Assembly: GCF_015751895.1 (NCBI RefSeq)
Contig: NZ_JADOTZ010000001.1
Span: forward strand, 2,790,001-2,854,000
Reading direction: 5' to 3'
DNA length: 64,000 nt
DNA from: Zhihengliuella flava
GTDB lineage: Bacteria; Actinomycetota; Actinomycetes; Actinomycetales; Micrococcaceae
The stretch's first letter is position 1; every line of letters begins with the position of its first letter. The position numbers were made by a program, and so were the translations under genes. The notes under the pieces were generated by a model. That model had not been told where the DNA came from and did no database searches. It worked only from the letters and a program-made list of their open reading frames with translations. This document shows, in pieces, positions 52,780 to 61,254 of this stretch.

Positions 52780-53870
52780 TCGGCCTCCTCAAGTAGTCTC
52801 ACGTCGAGCTGCACCGAGCTCGACGCTTGCGAAAAGCTGTAGCCGGCCAGGCGCATCATCAGCTCCCGGCCGGCTAGCCACGGGTCCTCCGGGGCCACGA
52901 CACGGATTGTCATGCCGGGCACGAGATCGGCTAGGCCGGGTGTGCCGTCGATACGGATGGACATGTCTGCGGTCTCCACCGGGCGCGAGTTCTCGCGGAC
53001 CGTGCGGGCGCCCCACCCCTGTAGGTGCCAGAGCTGGTTCGTCCGCTTGCCTGTGTAGATCCGCTCAACCGTCAGGTACTCCTGCGACCCGCCGGCCGCG
53101 GCGGAGGCTGACAGGGTGGCGCGGCCTTCACCCTCACCAAAGACGTGAGCGCGGGTGACGATGTCGGTGGCGTCCTCGGTCAGCTCGAAATCCACGCCCG
53201 CGGCCCCGCCGTCGAGGTTGATATCGACCTGTTTCGAGGCGTTGAGGTCGCGGGCGGACCCCATGACCCACGTGAACGCGTTCCCCGCCCAGGCGGGTGT
53301 GAAGTCGCAGTCGGGTCCACCGTCGAGGGTGATGATCTGCTCGAGGCCTTCCGCGACAGTCATCGCGTTGTACCCGTAGAACCGGGCTTCGCGCGTGCCC
53401 GACACAGATGCCGGGTACTCCATCGGCAAGTTATCCAACGCCTCGCCGTTGTTCTGGGTCAACCGGACAATCCGGTCAGCCAGCGTCGGCAATCCGGCGG
53501 GCCCGAACCGGTAGTAGGAGTGGGACGGGTACGTGGAGTTCGGGCCGATCAGGGTCCGACCCTCAAACACGCTCCACACGTCCCGCAGGGTCAGCTGCAG
53601 CACACCGGATCCCCACTTGTACTTCCGTGTCCAGATGATGCCGGAGAACACGGGCACGTTGTTCCAGCACGCCACGACCGTGCGGACCGTCGGCTTGAGC
53701 AGGTAGTCCCACTCGGCCTTCGTGAGCTGCCAGTCATCGTCCGTGAGCGGGATCGTCACCTGGCCGCCCTCACCACCATTCAACGACCGGGCACCAGTGA
53801 ACCCGGTACCCGGCAAGCGACCCAGACGCTGCCCCGTGTGCGTGACCACAGCCTCAAAACTCCATGCCAC
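52776..53870 (-). CDS. tail hub / minor tail protein (Gp37-like)
   Basis: 364 aa. It starts MAWSFEAVVTHTGQRLGRLPG and includes FSGIIWTRKYKWGSGVLQL, the pattern of siphovirus ReqiPepy6 Gp37-like tail hub proteins found after the distal tail gene in actinophages. Forms the baseplate hub under the distal tail ring. Lies 17 bp after the distal tail gene and overlaps the fibre gene. Confidence 0.82.
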   Translation of the reverse strand: MAWSFEAVVTHTGQRLGRLPGTGFTGARSLNGGEGGQVTIPLTDDDWQLTKAEWDYLLKPTVRTVVACWNNVPVFSGIIWTRKYKWGSGVLQLTLRDVWSVFEGRTLIGPNSTYPSHSYYRFGPAGLPTLADRIVRLTQNNGEALDNLPMEYPASVSGTREARFYGYNAMTVAEGLEQIITLDGGPDCDFTPAWAGNAFTWVMGSARDLNASKQVDINLDGGAAGVDFELTEDATDIVTRAHVFGEGEGRATLSASAAAGGSQEYLTVERIYTGKRTNQLWHLQGWGARTVRENSRPVETADMSIRIDGTPGLADLVPGMTIRVVAPEDPWLAGRELMMRLAGYSFSQASSSVQLDVRLLEEAE

Positions 53871-53886
53871 GGCGGCCTCCTAAAAT

Positions 53887-54660
53887 TCAGATGTAGGTGT
53901 CGCGGACCAGCACCCGGTACTGGCCCACCCCGCCGTCAGTCGCCGGGATCACATTCGCAGCACGCGAGACACCCGGCATGACCTTCGCCAGATTCGTGTA
54001 CCCGGTCTGCCCGAAGACCACGGCCCCGTCCTTCCGGAGCAGGCCCGACCCGAAGTCCACCTCGAAAAGCTCACCAGCATTCACCGTCTCAAGAGACCGG
54101 AACGAGTCGGCGCCCGTGCCCCATGCGGTGAAGCCGGACGTCATGCTGCCCTTGACCTCGATCACCGGTGCCGCCGGATAATTCCCCTCATGCGAGACCT
54201 GGACCGACACCGGGCTAGTCCGCGACGCCGTCGTCCACGCTGTAGTGCGCAGCACCCCATACTTGCGCGGGTCAGGGGCCTTGAGGCTCAGCTCCCACTT
54301 CGCGTACGTATCGGTGTGGTCCTCCCAATCGAGGCCGCCATCACGGTCCGCCATCGCGGACTGAGTCGGCCCATGACCCGCCACCGTCAGCTCTGCCGGC
54401 CCCGAATGCAGCAGCCCAGACAGGAGCATGTTCGCCTCGTGCAGCCCCGCATGGGTTACCGCGTACACGCTCCCGATCAGGGTCACGTAGCGCGGTCCGT
54501 ACGTGACCAGCGCCGGGAAATCGCCGTCGCCACCGACACGGACTGTCGAGTCCGACCGTGGCGCGGGAGACTTGAACCAGCCGTCAGCATCCCGCACCAC
54601 GACCCGCGTCCCATCAGAGAGCGTCACCGGGAACTGAGTGGTGCCCAGAGTTATATCCAT
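53887..54660 (-). CDS. distal tail protein (Dit-like)
   Basis: 257 aa from ATG 54660 (MDITLGTTQFPVTLSDGTR). Located directly after the tape measure gene, with LHEANMLLSGLLHSGPAELTV and a C-terminal beta domain (GELFEVDFGSGLLRKDG), consistent with a distal tail protein joining tube and hub. The start overlaps the tape measure stop by one base. An upstream extension to 54912 is inside the tape measure gene and is rejected. Confidence 0.8.
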   Translation of the reverse strand: MDITLGTTQFPVTLSDGTRVVVRDADGWFKSPAPRSDSTVRVGGDGDFPALVTYGPRYVTLIGSVYAVTHAGLHEANMLLSGLLHSGPAELTVAGHGPTQSAMADRDGGLDWEDHTDTYAKWELSLKAPDPRKYGVLRTTAWTTASRTSPVSVQVSHEGNYPAAPVIEVKGSMTSGFTAWGTGADSFRSLETVNAGELFEVDFGSGLLRKDGAVVFGQTGYTNLAKVMPGVSRAANVIPATDGGVGQYRVLVRDTYI

Positions 54661-57600
54661 CAGCGCAGGCCTTCCAGCTTTTTCTCGAGTGTCGTCTCTA
54701 GGACACGGTTGACGTTCTCGTCCCGTACACCCTGAATCACGATTGCGCCCTGCTGGAAAGTCACCGAACGACCGGCCATCACTGGGGCAGCAGTGGTCGA
54801 ATCCATCAGTCGACCACCGTCTGCGAATCCGGGTAGCTTCGGGAAAGTCCCGTTGTTGATCATTGCTAGCTCGCGGTTGTACTTGTCCGACGAGGCCCGG
54901 TTGATCACCCATTCGCGGTCGTCCACCCAGGCTGTGGGGTGCCCGTCGTGGCCAATCCCGAGGATCTGGTCAGTACCCAGCCCGGTCTCGGGGAGCCTTC
55001 CGCCGTCTGAGTATCGGCGAAGAGTGCGGCCTCCCGTGGAGTGCCGAGCTTGGCCGTAGTTCAAGCGTTCGGCGGAACGAGTCCCAGTGCTGGTGTAGTT
55101 GGTGTGGATAGTCTGGGTGACCCTCGAGGTGCGGTCTCGAGCTACTGCGTTTAGCGCAGCCTCAGCCGCAGATGTGATCGCCTGCGCGTCGATCTTCGCG
55201 GTCCGCTTCTTGCCCGCGGTCGCGTCAATCTTTGCGCCGGTCTCATCCGTTCCGGTCTCCGATACCTGAATTCGGCCATCGGGCAGCTCGGTCACGATGT
55301 AGCCAAGATCCCGTAAGGCCTTGACGGTCACCGGCGAGTTGTCGGTGATGGTGATCTTCTTGTCAGGCGTCGATTGAATCCACGTATGCAGGTCACTGAT
55401 TTTCGAGATCTCACCATCAGCGTTTGACTCGTACTCCGTGAACACGTCCGCGGGAATGAGGCCCATCTGATCAGCCAAAGCGCCGGCGGCGTCCTCTTCC
55501 ATGCCTGCCGCGATAGCGGCATTGATGAAAGCGTCGCGACCCTTCTGTACCTCTGCGGCCATCTCGCCCGATGTCGCTCCCGCTTCGTACATCGCGGTCC
55601 GCACACTGTCAGTCGCCGACGCAATACCATCCAGCGCGGCCTGGTTAGCTGAGCCCTTTTCGGTATTGATGTCGAGAGTGGCGCCATTCTCCTTGATGGA
55701 CTCCGTAGCTGAGCGGATCGAGTCCGCGAGCTCACGGTGAGCCGCACGCTCTGTCAGAACAATCGCGCCGGTCTTGGTTAGTCCCTCAAAGTAGGCGTCG
55801 AGCTCATCGGCGGCATCACCCGCAGCATCACCGACCTCACCGATAGCGCCCTCGAGATCCTCGGACCCCTCAGCCGCAGTGGCCGAGTCGGCCTCGATGT
55901 GCCTCAATGCGTCCGCGTATTGAGGAAAGAGCTTGGAAGCGTCTTCGGCGCTTACACCCGACTCTTCCAGGCGTCCGGCCAGAGTCTCCATGGCCGATTT
56001 GGCTGCATCGATATTCCCCGAGCTGACCATCGTTGCCAGCTCAGCGTCAACTGCCTTGAACGCTTCTTCAGCTAGAGCAACGCTGCCTTTCACCCCGGTG
56101 ATGGCTGTAATGCCACCCTGCGCCCATCGCTCCATCTTGTCGATGGTGCCGTCGCCAAAGAGAGCCCGCACTGATGCATCGAACCCCGACACCGACTCTT
56201 CGGCATGCCCGATACCTTCGTAGCCTTGGAAAGCTGCTTCCAACGCCCCTTCGGCATTTGCGCCCTCCGTAGCGATGCGCGCCAACGCGTCAGCGATGTG
56301 CCCTGTGCCCTCGGGGATGTCTTTGGTGTACTGGGACTCAGCTAATTTGGCCAAGCCCGTCGCCACGCCTCCGATTACGGTGACCGCCCCTCCCGCAGCA
56401 GCAATGCGGCGAAGCGCGCGGCCAGATCGTGACGCAGCTGGCGCAAACGTGTCCAGTGCGTCCTTGGCGTTCTTTACCTTCGGGGCAAGATTCAAAAAGA
56501 GCCCCAGTGCGCCAGCGCTCACGCCGGCGATTCCACCAAGCGCGGTGACACCGATTTGGACAGGCTCGGGCAGCTCACTAAACCAGCGGACTAGATCCGC
56601 CGCGCCATCGGCCAGCTCTGCAACGACCGGGAGGATGGCTCCGCCTGCGGTAATCGCTGCGTCTTTGATGTTGTTCCACGCGATGCGGATCCGGGACTCT
56701 GTGGTCTCGTAACGCTTCTGCGCTTCCTCCACGAGAGCAGTGTTCTTTTCCCACGCGTCCGCGCCCATTTCGAGGGAGCGGGTAAGCAGGTCGCCCGAGT
56801 TAGCGAGGGCCAGCATGACCTGCGTTTCTTCGGTCCCGCGGATGCCCATGTCCTTGAGCGTCGCCGTGACATTCCCGCCGGCCTCGTTGACGTTGTTGAT
56901 ACCGCCCGCGACGAGCTGCAGAGCCTCCATCGGGGAGGTGCGGAACTTCTCTGCGAACTCGTCCGCAGAGAGTCCTGCCGTCTGGGCGAACGTCGAAAGG
57001 GATTCGCCACCCTCGTCCACGGCCGTGCGCATTTTCAGCAGGACGCGAGTCGCGACACCGCCACCTAGCTCGGCGCGGACACCCATCGACGCCAGCGTGT
57101 TTGAGAGAGCCAGGACGTCGGACTCGGTGGCCCCAATTGTCGCGCCAGCACCGGCAATCCTCTGAGCCATATTGAGAATGTCTGCCTCAGTGGATGCACC
57201 GTTGTTGCCAAGCTCAACAAGCGTGGCACCGAACCGCTCAACACCCTTTGAGCCCTCACGCTCCATCGTGCCCATCACGTTGCTGATCTGCGCGATGGAC
57301 GTGGCCGCCTCCTCGGCGGTGAGGTTGGTCGACTCGCCAAGGTTGATCATCGTTTCGGTGAACCCGACAACATTCTCGCGGGCCACTCCGAGCTGGCCGG
57401 CAGCCTCAGCGACGGCGGCAATCTCTGTGTGCGTGGATGGCAGCGTTCTGGCGAGTTCGCGCAACCCATCTTCGATTTCCGCCATCTGCCCGGGCGTGCC
57501 ATCCACAGTTTTCATGACGCCAGCCCAGGCGGACTCCCAGTCCATGGCTGCTTTGGTAGACAGGCCCAGCCCTGCGACTGACGCGGTGCCGATGGCCAGC

Positions 57601-57767
57601 AGTGGGGTCTCGAGGTCGCGAAGGGCCTGGACTCGCTTGGCGGTGGTGTCGCCGGAGTTCTTAGCCGCTTTCTCGAGTTCCTCGGTGGACTTGGCTGCCG
57701 CCGACATTGCGGACTTGTACCGGTCCACCTGCGCTTCGAGGATGACTTTTACGCGACGCTCAGCCAA
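54660..57767 (-). CDS. tail tape measure protein (TP901 family)
   Basis: 1035 aa, the longest helical protein in the block. The conserved TP901 core is at about 75-260 (GLSTKAAMDWESAWAGVMK, LTAEEAATSIAQISNVM, GATIGATESDVLALSN). Hydrophobic stretches at about 370-470 may insert in the host membrane. By the usual ratio a tail of roughly 150 nm is expected (inference). TTG 57767 with TTGGAGG eight bases upstream is the start. The usual position right after the chaperone genes is interrupted by two plus-strand genes. Confidence 0.93.
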   Translation of the reverse strand: MAERRVKVILEAQVDRYKSAMSAAAKSTEELEKAAKNSGDTTAKRVQALRDLETPLLAIGTASVAGLGLSTKAAMDWESAWAGVMKTVDGTPGQMAEIEDGLRELARTLPSTHTEIAAVAEAAGQLGVARENVVGFTETMINLGESTNLTAEEAATSIAQISNVMGTMEREGSKGVERFGATLVELGNNGASTEADILNMAQRIAGAGATIGATESDVLALSNTLASMGVRAELGGGVATRVLLKMRTAVDEGGESLSTFAQTAGLSADEFAEKFRTSPMEALQLVAGGINNVNEAGGNVTATLKDMGIRGTEETQVMLALANSGDLLTRSLEMGADAWEKNTALVEEAQKRYETTESRIRIAWNNIKDAAITAGGAILPVVAELADGAADLVRWFSELPEPVQIGVTALGGIAGVSAGALGLFLNLAPKVKNAKDALDTFAPAASRSGRALRRIAAAGGAVTVIGGVATGLAKLAESQYTKDIPEGTGHIADALARIATEGANAEGALEAAFQGYEGIGHAEESVSGFDASVRALFGDGTIDKMERWAQGGITAITGVKGSVALAEEAFKAVDAELATMVSSGNIDAAKSAMETLAGRLEESGVSAEDASKLFPQYADALRHIEADSATAAEGSEDLEGAIGEVGDAAGDAADELDAYFEGLTKTGAIVLTERAAHRELADSIRSATESIKENGATLDINTEKGSANQAALDGIASATDSVRTAMYEAGATSGEMAAEVQKGRDAFINAAIAAGMEEDAAGALADQMGLIPADVFTEYESNADGEISKISDLHTWIQSTPDKKITITDNSPVTVKALRDLGYIVTELPDGRIQVSETGTDETGAKIDATAGKKRTAKIDAQAITSAAEAALNAVARDRTSRVTQTIHTNYTSTGTRSAERLNYGQARHSTGGRTLRRYSDGGRLPETGLGTDQILGIGHDGHPTAWVDDREWVINRASSDKYNRELAMINNGTFPKLPGFADGGRLMDSTTAAPVMAGRSVTFQQGAIVIQGVRDENVNRVLETTLEKKLEGLR

Positions 57768-57787
57768 GGTCAGGCCTCCAATATGCT

Positions 57788-57834
57788 GTGAACTTGTGGA
57801 AGAATCCGGGCATGACTACCGGGGAAACTCAGAA
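57788..57834 (+). repeat. 47-bp direct repeat, copy 1
   Basis: Exact copy of 58064-58110. It contains GGAAGA, an 8-base gap and ATG (57812) plus the first seven codons (MTTGETQ) of the small membrane-protein gene. Also lies 21 bp upstream of the tape measure start on the other strand. Confidence 0.95.
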
Positions 57835-58018
57835 GAAAAGGCCAGGCAGCGCACTCATTGGTGCGGGCATCGTTTTTGGCTTTGTGGGGCTGTTGATCGC
57901 GATTTACGCCACCGTTCAAAACGGTGCGTTTCCCGTGCCGTGGATACTCATAGTTGGGCTTCTTCTGGCTGGCATTGGCTTTGCGGTGCGCTTGTTAGCT
58001 GCGGTCGAACGGCGATAG
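57812..58018 (+). CDS. small two-helix membrane protein A (antisense within late operon)
   Basis: 68 aa from ATG 57812 (GTG 57788 would give 76 aa). MTTGETQKKRPG is followed by two hydrophobic helices (LIGAGIVFGFVGLLIAIYATV and PWILIVGLLLAGIGFAV) and ends LLAAVERR. It is transcribed opposite to all surrounding structural genes. The paralogue 58088-58318 follows in tandem. TATGCT at 57782-57787 might be a -10 of its own promoter. Candidate superinfection-exclusion or immunity protein by size, topology and position; not proven. Confidence 0.75.
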   Translation: MTTGETQKKRPGSALIGAGIVFGFVGLLIAIYATVQNGAFPVPWILIVGLLLAGIGFAVRLLAAVERR

Positions 58019-58063
58019 CAACCTCGATGCATGTCATGGCGGCAAAGTGGCATCCACATCGCC

Positions 58064-58110
58064 GTGAACTTGTGGAAGAATCCGGGCATGACTACCGGGG
58101 AAACTCAGAA
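58064..58110 (+). repeat. 47-bp direct repeat, copy 2
   Basis: Identical to 57788-57834, 276 bp apart. Covers ribosome site, ATG 58088 and first seven codons of the second membrane-protein gene. Sequence identity stops sharply after this segment while the rest of the genes is only distantly similar. Confidence 0.95.
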
Positions 58111-58318
58111 CGAAATGGCCGTGCGCCCAGGGCGCAAAATGATGATCTGGGGCTTCACGGCGATGCTCGTCGGAATTATCGGATGGATCACGGTCCTGTC
58201 CGGAATGGGCCGCGCAGGATGGTTCATGCTCCTCGTCCTGCTGCTCACGGCAGGCGGATTGATCGTGGGCGTTATCGGGCTCTTCCGCCGTCTATTCGCT
58301 GCTCTTGAGCGTCGGTAG
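58088..58318 (+). CDS. small two-helix membrane protein B (tandem paralogue)
   Basis: 76 aa from ATG 58088. MTTGETQNEMAVRPG then helices GFTAMLVGIIGWITVL and MLLVLLLTAGGLIVGVIGLF and end LFAALERR, matching protein A in layout, first seven residues and C-terminal (L-F/L-A-A-V/L-E-R-R). The 3-prime end (58292-58318) overlaps the end of the tail-chaperone frameshift extension on the opposite strand. Upstream frame to 58031 is possible but lacks a better start. Confidence 0.75.
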   Translation: MTTGETQNEMAVRPGRKMMIWGFTAMLVGIIGWITVLSGMGRAGWFMLLVLLLTAGGLIVGVIGLFRRLFAALERR

Positions 58319-59229
58319 CGGCTTTGATGCTGGCCTGTCGTAGGTCGTGTAGACCTTTTGGCCAGGCACTGGCTCTGACCCCGGCGATGGCTTAGCGGCA
58401 CGCTGACTAGCAGCACACGCATGGCACTGCGTTGTTTGTCCCGTGTACCAGCCGTCGTTGTCCTCGTGATGCGCCAGAATGACCGGGTTCCCGCACGCAC
58501 AGAGCCCCGCCTTATAGCGGGTGTGCGCCAGCGTCAGTAGTAGATCCTTCGACCCCCAGAAACCATCGAGGCCCCCAAGCCATTCGCTCGGGGGCCTCTT
58601 GAAGGCTTCTGCGGTTTCGAGGACGTTGATTAGGCCTCGGTACCGTGACTGTTGGTGCCAGAGGCAGTGAGCAAAAAATCCGCGTCCACCTCAGGGATCG
58701 CGTTTTGTGCGATGCGCTGCGCCTTGGTGAGTTCGAGCAGTTGAACCTCACCTACTTTTTCCTTGAGCTTCTTCACTTGGGCAACCGTCCAGCGGACCGG
58801 TCGGCGGTCACCATCACCCTTCTTCACGCCCACGATTGACTCGGACAGGATCAGCCACCCGAACTCGAGGCCATCCTGCTCCTTGGGGATCTCGCCAGAT
58901 TCGACTCGCGCGTTGTGCGCGTCGAGGAGGCTCTTACGGTGTTCGCCGGGGATCGCGGACACGTACACCGTGAGCCGGGAGTTCCCGAACGTGTTGAGGA
59001 GGTCGGTGTACCGGGCCTCGAGTTTGCTGCGCTCCGACTTCTCGCCGGCGGTCTGCTCGCCAGTGTTGCCCGCGTCCTGCAGCTCTTCGATGCGGCGCTT
59101 GAGCTCGGATAGCTCGGAGATCACGTCGGCGCGCTTGTAGACGTCCACGGATTCCTCGGGGAGAGCGGCGTCGATGAGCCAGTCGTCGAGGTCGAAAGTT
59201 TCGGGGTCGAGGTTCTGATTCTCAGTCAT
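58292..59229 (-). CDS. tail assembly chaperone, long form by programmed -1 frameshift (GT type)
   Basis: The -1 frame is open from the slippery site to a stop at 58292-58294, giving about 312 aa: 186 codons of the short form, then 126 codons beginning AHCLWHQQSRYRGLINVLE. The extension contains EWLGGLDGFWGSKD and a zinc-like CACGNPVILAHHEDNDGW with later CHAC, as in the T part of actinophage G-T proteins. It helps load tail tube protein onto the tape measure. No start codon or ribosome site marks the extension as an independent gene. Confidence 0.85.
58630..59229 (-). CDS. tail assembly chaperone, short form (G type)
   Basis: 199 aa from ATG 59229 (MTENQNLDPETFDLDDW). Acidic and helical, with ELKRRIEELQDAG and RWTVAQVKKLKEKV; ends DADFLLTASGTNSHGTEA. 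It lies between major tail protein and tape measure genes, the canonical chaperone site. Most ribosomes should produce this form, a minority shifting at 58672-58678. Confidence 0.88.
   Translation of the reverse strand: MTENQNLDPETFDLDDWLIDAALPEESVDVYKRADVISELSELKRRIEELQDAGNTGEQTAGEKSERSKLEARYTDLLNTFGNSRLTVYVSAIPGEHRKSLLDAHNARVESGEIPKEQDGLEFGWLILSESIVGVKKGDGDRRPVRWTVAQVKKLKEKVGEVQLLELTKAQRIAQNAIPEVDADFLLTASGTNSHGTEA
58672..58678 (-). other. -1 ribosomal frameshift slippery heptamer TTTTTTG
   Basis: On the minus strand the bases read GAT TTT TTG in frame, that is T-TTT-TTG in X-XXY-YYZ form. Slippage by one base leads into the open -1 frame that runs 126 codons. It lies 39 bp before the stop of the short form, as in many siphovirus chaperone pairs. 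Confidence 0.88.
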
Positions 59230-59332
59230 GATGTCAGGCTCCAAATCTGTGCGTGTCAGGCTCAAGGGGTGGGGTGGTGCCGTGCGGGCGCGGAGCCTGA
59301 CCAACGCGCCCGCACGGGGTACTGGGGGAGGT

Positions 59333-59842
59333 TTAGACGCCGGAGGCGACGGCGACGCCCTCGATCATCGTCTGCGGCAGGAACGTGACACGCCGCTTGA
59401 TGTTGCCGGTCTGATCCACACGGGCCGGCGCATCCGAGACGACCTCGCCACCGAGATAGATCTCGTCCGTGGCTTCCCACGCCTCGGTGGAGTCCTTGTC
59501 GGACTCGCGCAGGTAGACCCACGTGGTGGTGCCCTTGACCTTGACGGCCTGATAGCCAGCGTCCAGCTCAGCGTCCGGCCCACCAGCAGTGTCGAACTCG
59601 CGCAGGAACGTCAACGCGAGATCGTAATTCGAGGCGCCAAGAGCCTGCGAGTTGCCCTTCTGACAGGCAGCCTTCTCGTTGAACGTGTCACTGGCTGCGT
59701 TGGTCCAGTTCGCGTCAGAGTCGAGGACCTGGCACGACGCGTCGATACCAGCCTCAAGCTCCGTCACGGTCGGGTTCTTCGGGTCCGCCGGGGCGGTGGT
59801 GAGGATGGTGAACTTCTTCTTACCGTCTGCTGCGACCTTCAC
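59333..59842 (-). CDS. major tail protein
   Basis: 169 aa, beta-rich, starting GTG-KVAADGKKKFTILTT. Position immediately before the chaperone pair and size agree with the tail tube subunit. Features: TELEAGIDASCQVLDSD, ASNYDLALTFLREFD and VKVKGTTTWVYLRE. The GTG overlaps the stop of the 71-aa gene upstream. A 103-bp spacer separates it from the chaperone gene. Confidence 0.82.
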   Translation of the reverse strand: MKVAADGKKKFTILTTAPADPKNPTVTELEAGIDASCQVLDSDANWTNAASDTFNEKAACQKGNSQALGASNYDLALTFLREFDTAGGPDAELDAGYQAVKVKGTTTWVYLRESDKDSTEAWEATDEIYLGGEVVSDAPARVDQTGNIKRRVTFLPQTMIEGVAVASGV

Positions 59843-60054
59843 TTAGCCGCCTCCTTTGCATTCTGGGTGGTGCGCTTGGCCGGTTCCTCGGCCTTCACGG
59901 TGGTGTCCTCGGCAGGCTCGGAGAGAGCCTTGCCCCGTCCGGTGAGCCTCCAGTCACCGAGGGCCTTGTTGCCGATGTAGTGGGCTGGGACAATCCGCTT
60001 TTCGCCCTTGGCGTTGGCGGCTTCCACGAACCCTTCGGGGATGTTGTGAGACAT
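59839..60054 (-). CDS. hypothetical small protein in head-tail region
   Basis: 71 aa, MSHNIPEGFVEAANAKGEK then YIGNKALGDWRLTGRG and a basic/acidic tail. Not recognised. It sits between the tail terminator and the major tail protein genes, overlapping the latter (GTGA), with GGAGCAC upstream. Small proteins here are common in actinophages. Confidence 0.7.
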   Translation of the reverse strand: MSHNIPEGFVEAANAKGEKRIVPAHYIGNKALGDWRLTGRGKALSEPAEDTTVKAEEPAKRTTQNAKEAAK

Positions 60055-60066
60055 GGTGTGTGCTCC

Positions 60067-60480
60067 TTAGTTGGTGGTTATCCGCCACGGGACGGGCAGC
60101 ATGAAACGGGCGGGAGTTGCGGTCGGATCGAGGACAGGCACGTTCTGTTGGAAGCCATCCGGGTTCGGTTTGATCCGTCCTGTACCCGCCGGCAGGTTGG
60201 TCAGAGCCGCGCGAACGTCCCTCGCGACTGCACGGCAGGCTTCCGGGGATGAGGCGACACACGTGGTCTGGAAGTCCCAGAGCAGTGAACTGGTGCCCTG
60301 TAACCCGCATGCCGCCTGCTGGTCTGCGGGTTCCCCGTCGCCAGCCCAGAGGACGACGTAGGGGAGGATGTACCCGCCAGCCTCCGGGACCTTAGCGGGC
60401 ACATACCCGTCGTAGAACTTGAAATCATCGGAGGTAAGCGCGGCCTTTACGGTCGCAGCGAGGGCGGTGGCGTCAGCCAT
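60067..60480 (-). CDS. tail terminator-like protein
   Basis: 137 aa with a compact alpha/beta pattern; order after the gp10-like gene and before the tail tube fits tail terminator proteins. LPYVVLWAGDGEPADQQ and WDFQTTCVASSPEACRAVA are visible. ATG 60480 overlaps the gp10-like gene by 8 bp. Confidence 0.75.
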   Translation of the reverse strand: MADATALAATVKAALTSDDFKFYDGYVPAKVPEAGGYILPYVVLWAGDGEPADQQAACGLQGTSSLLWDFQTTCVASSPEACRAVARDVRAALTNLPAGTGRIKPNPDGFQQNVPVLDPTATPARFMLPVPWRITTN

Positions 60481-60835
60481 TCATGACCTCCGCCCCGAGC
60501 GCTTCCATGGCGGCTTCGAACGCTGGCGTGTGCTGGTCGGCGGCGGGGCCGAGATATGGTTGCGCGGCCATCCGGGACGTACCCAACTCGACGTAGATCC
60601 CGTACTCCACGGTCGGGCCAACCTCGGCCGCCAGAGTCCCCGCCTGACCCACGGTGCGCAGGTCACTGGTCGTGATGCTGCCCTTGAGCCTGCCGGTGTC
60701 CACTGGCGCCTTGGTGCGCGCGGACCGCTGAATGTCCTTCGCGGTCTTCCGCACCACGAGTTGTGCCCGTGGCCCAACGCGGGCCTGTGCGCCGCGCAGG
60801 TCAGCCGTGAGCCGTGCTAGCTCGCTGGTATCCAT
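60473..60835 (-). CDS. HK97 gp10-like head-tail protein
   Basis: 120 aa from ATG 60835. KTAKDIQRSARTKAPVDTGRLKGSI is the defining gp10 (HK97-type neck/tail completion) motif, followed by VEYGIYVELGTSRMAAQPYLGPA. It acts in joining head and tail. Starts 3 bp after the upstream gene and overlaps the tail terminator. Confidence 0.9.
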   Translation of the reverse strand: MDTSELARLTADLRGAQARVGPRAQLVVRKTAKDIQRSARTKAPVDTGRLKGSITTSDLRTVGQAGTLAAEVGPTVEYGIYVELGTSRMAAQPYLGPAADQHTPAFEAAMEALGAEVMNG

Positions 60836-60837
60836 GC

Positions 60838-61254
60838 TCACGACGCCTCCCGGTTCTGGGTGAGGTTGTCCACGCAGATCAGATCCCACTCCCACACCTC
60901 GGAGCCGTACATCTGCTGGGCGACCGTGTACCGGCGACCCGCCACGATCACGGTGTCTCCTGTCTCACCCGTGTGGATGTCCAGCCCGGGGGTGTAGGGA
61001 ATCGTGACCAAGTACTGGCGCGTATTCACTGGCTGCTCAGCGGCGACCGGGGCAGCCTCACGCTTGAGCTCCTGCAGCCGACACTTGCCAGCCCACACTT
61101 GGGTTTCTCCCGTCCACCCATCCGGGAGCGGATACGGGGGAGGGCCAGCAGCCCGGACAATCACACAGTCAGCGGTCATCGTGGACTCAGCCACCGGCCG
61201 GTGATGCTCCGACCACCCGTCCGGGATGACCTTGTAACCAGCAATCGGGGTCAT
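60838..61254 (-). CDS. head-tail connector/stopper protein (DUF6093-like)
   Basis: 138 aa from ATG 61254 (MTPIAGYKVIPDGWSEHHR), which overlaps the previous stop by ATGA. VESTMTADCVIVRAAG and GLDIHTGETGDTVIVAGRRY give the small beta-barrel seen in phage stopper proteins. Family name is from resemblance only. Confidence 0.72.
   Translation of the reverse strand: MTPIAGYKVIPDGWSEHHRPVAESTMTADCVIVRAAGPPPYPLPDGWTGETQVWAGKCRLQELKREAAPVAAEQPVNTRQYLVTIPYTPGLDIHTGETGDTVIVAGRRYTVAQQMYGSEVWEWDLICVDNLTQNREAS

Noticed and set aside
54661-54912. N-terminal extension of the distal tail gene
   Set aside because: It lies wholly inside the tape measure gene; ATG 54660 gives the family-like start.
58512-58751. 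Separate 79-residue minus-strand frame in the chaperone region
   Set aside because: It is in the third frame; the conserved extension is in the -1 frame reached through TTTTTTG.
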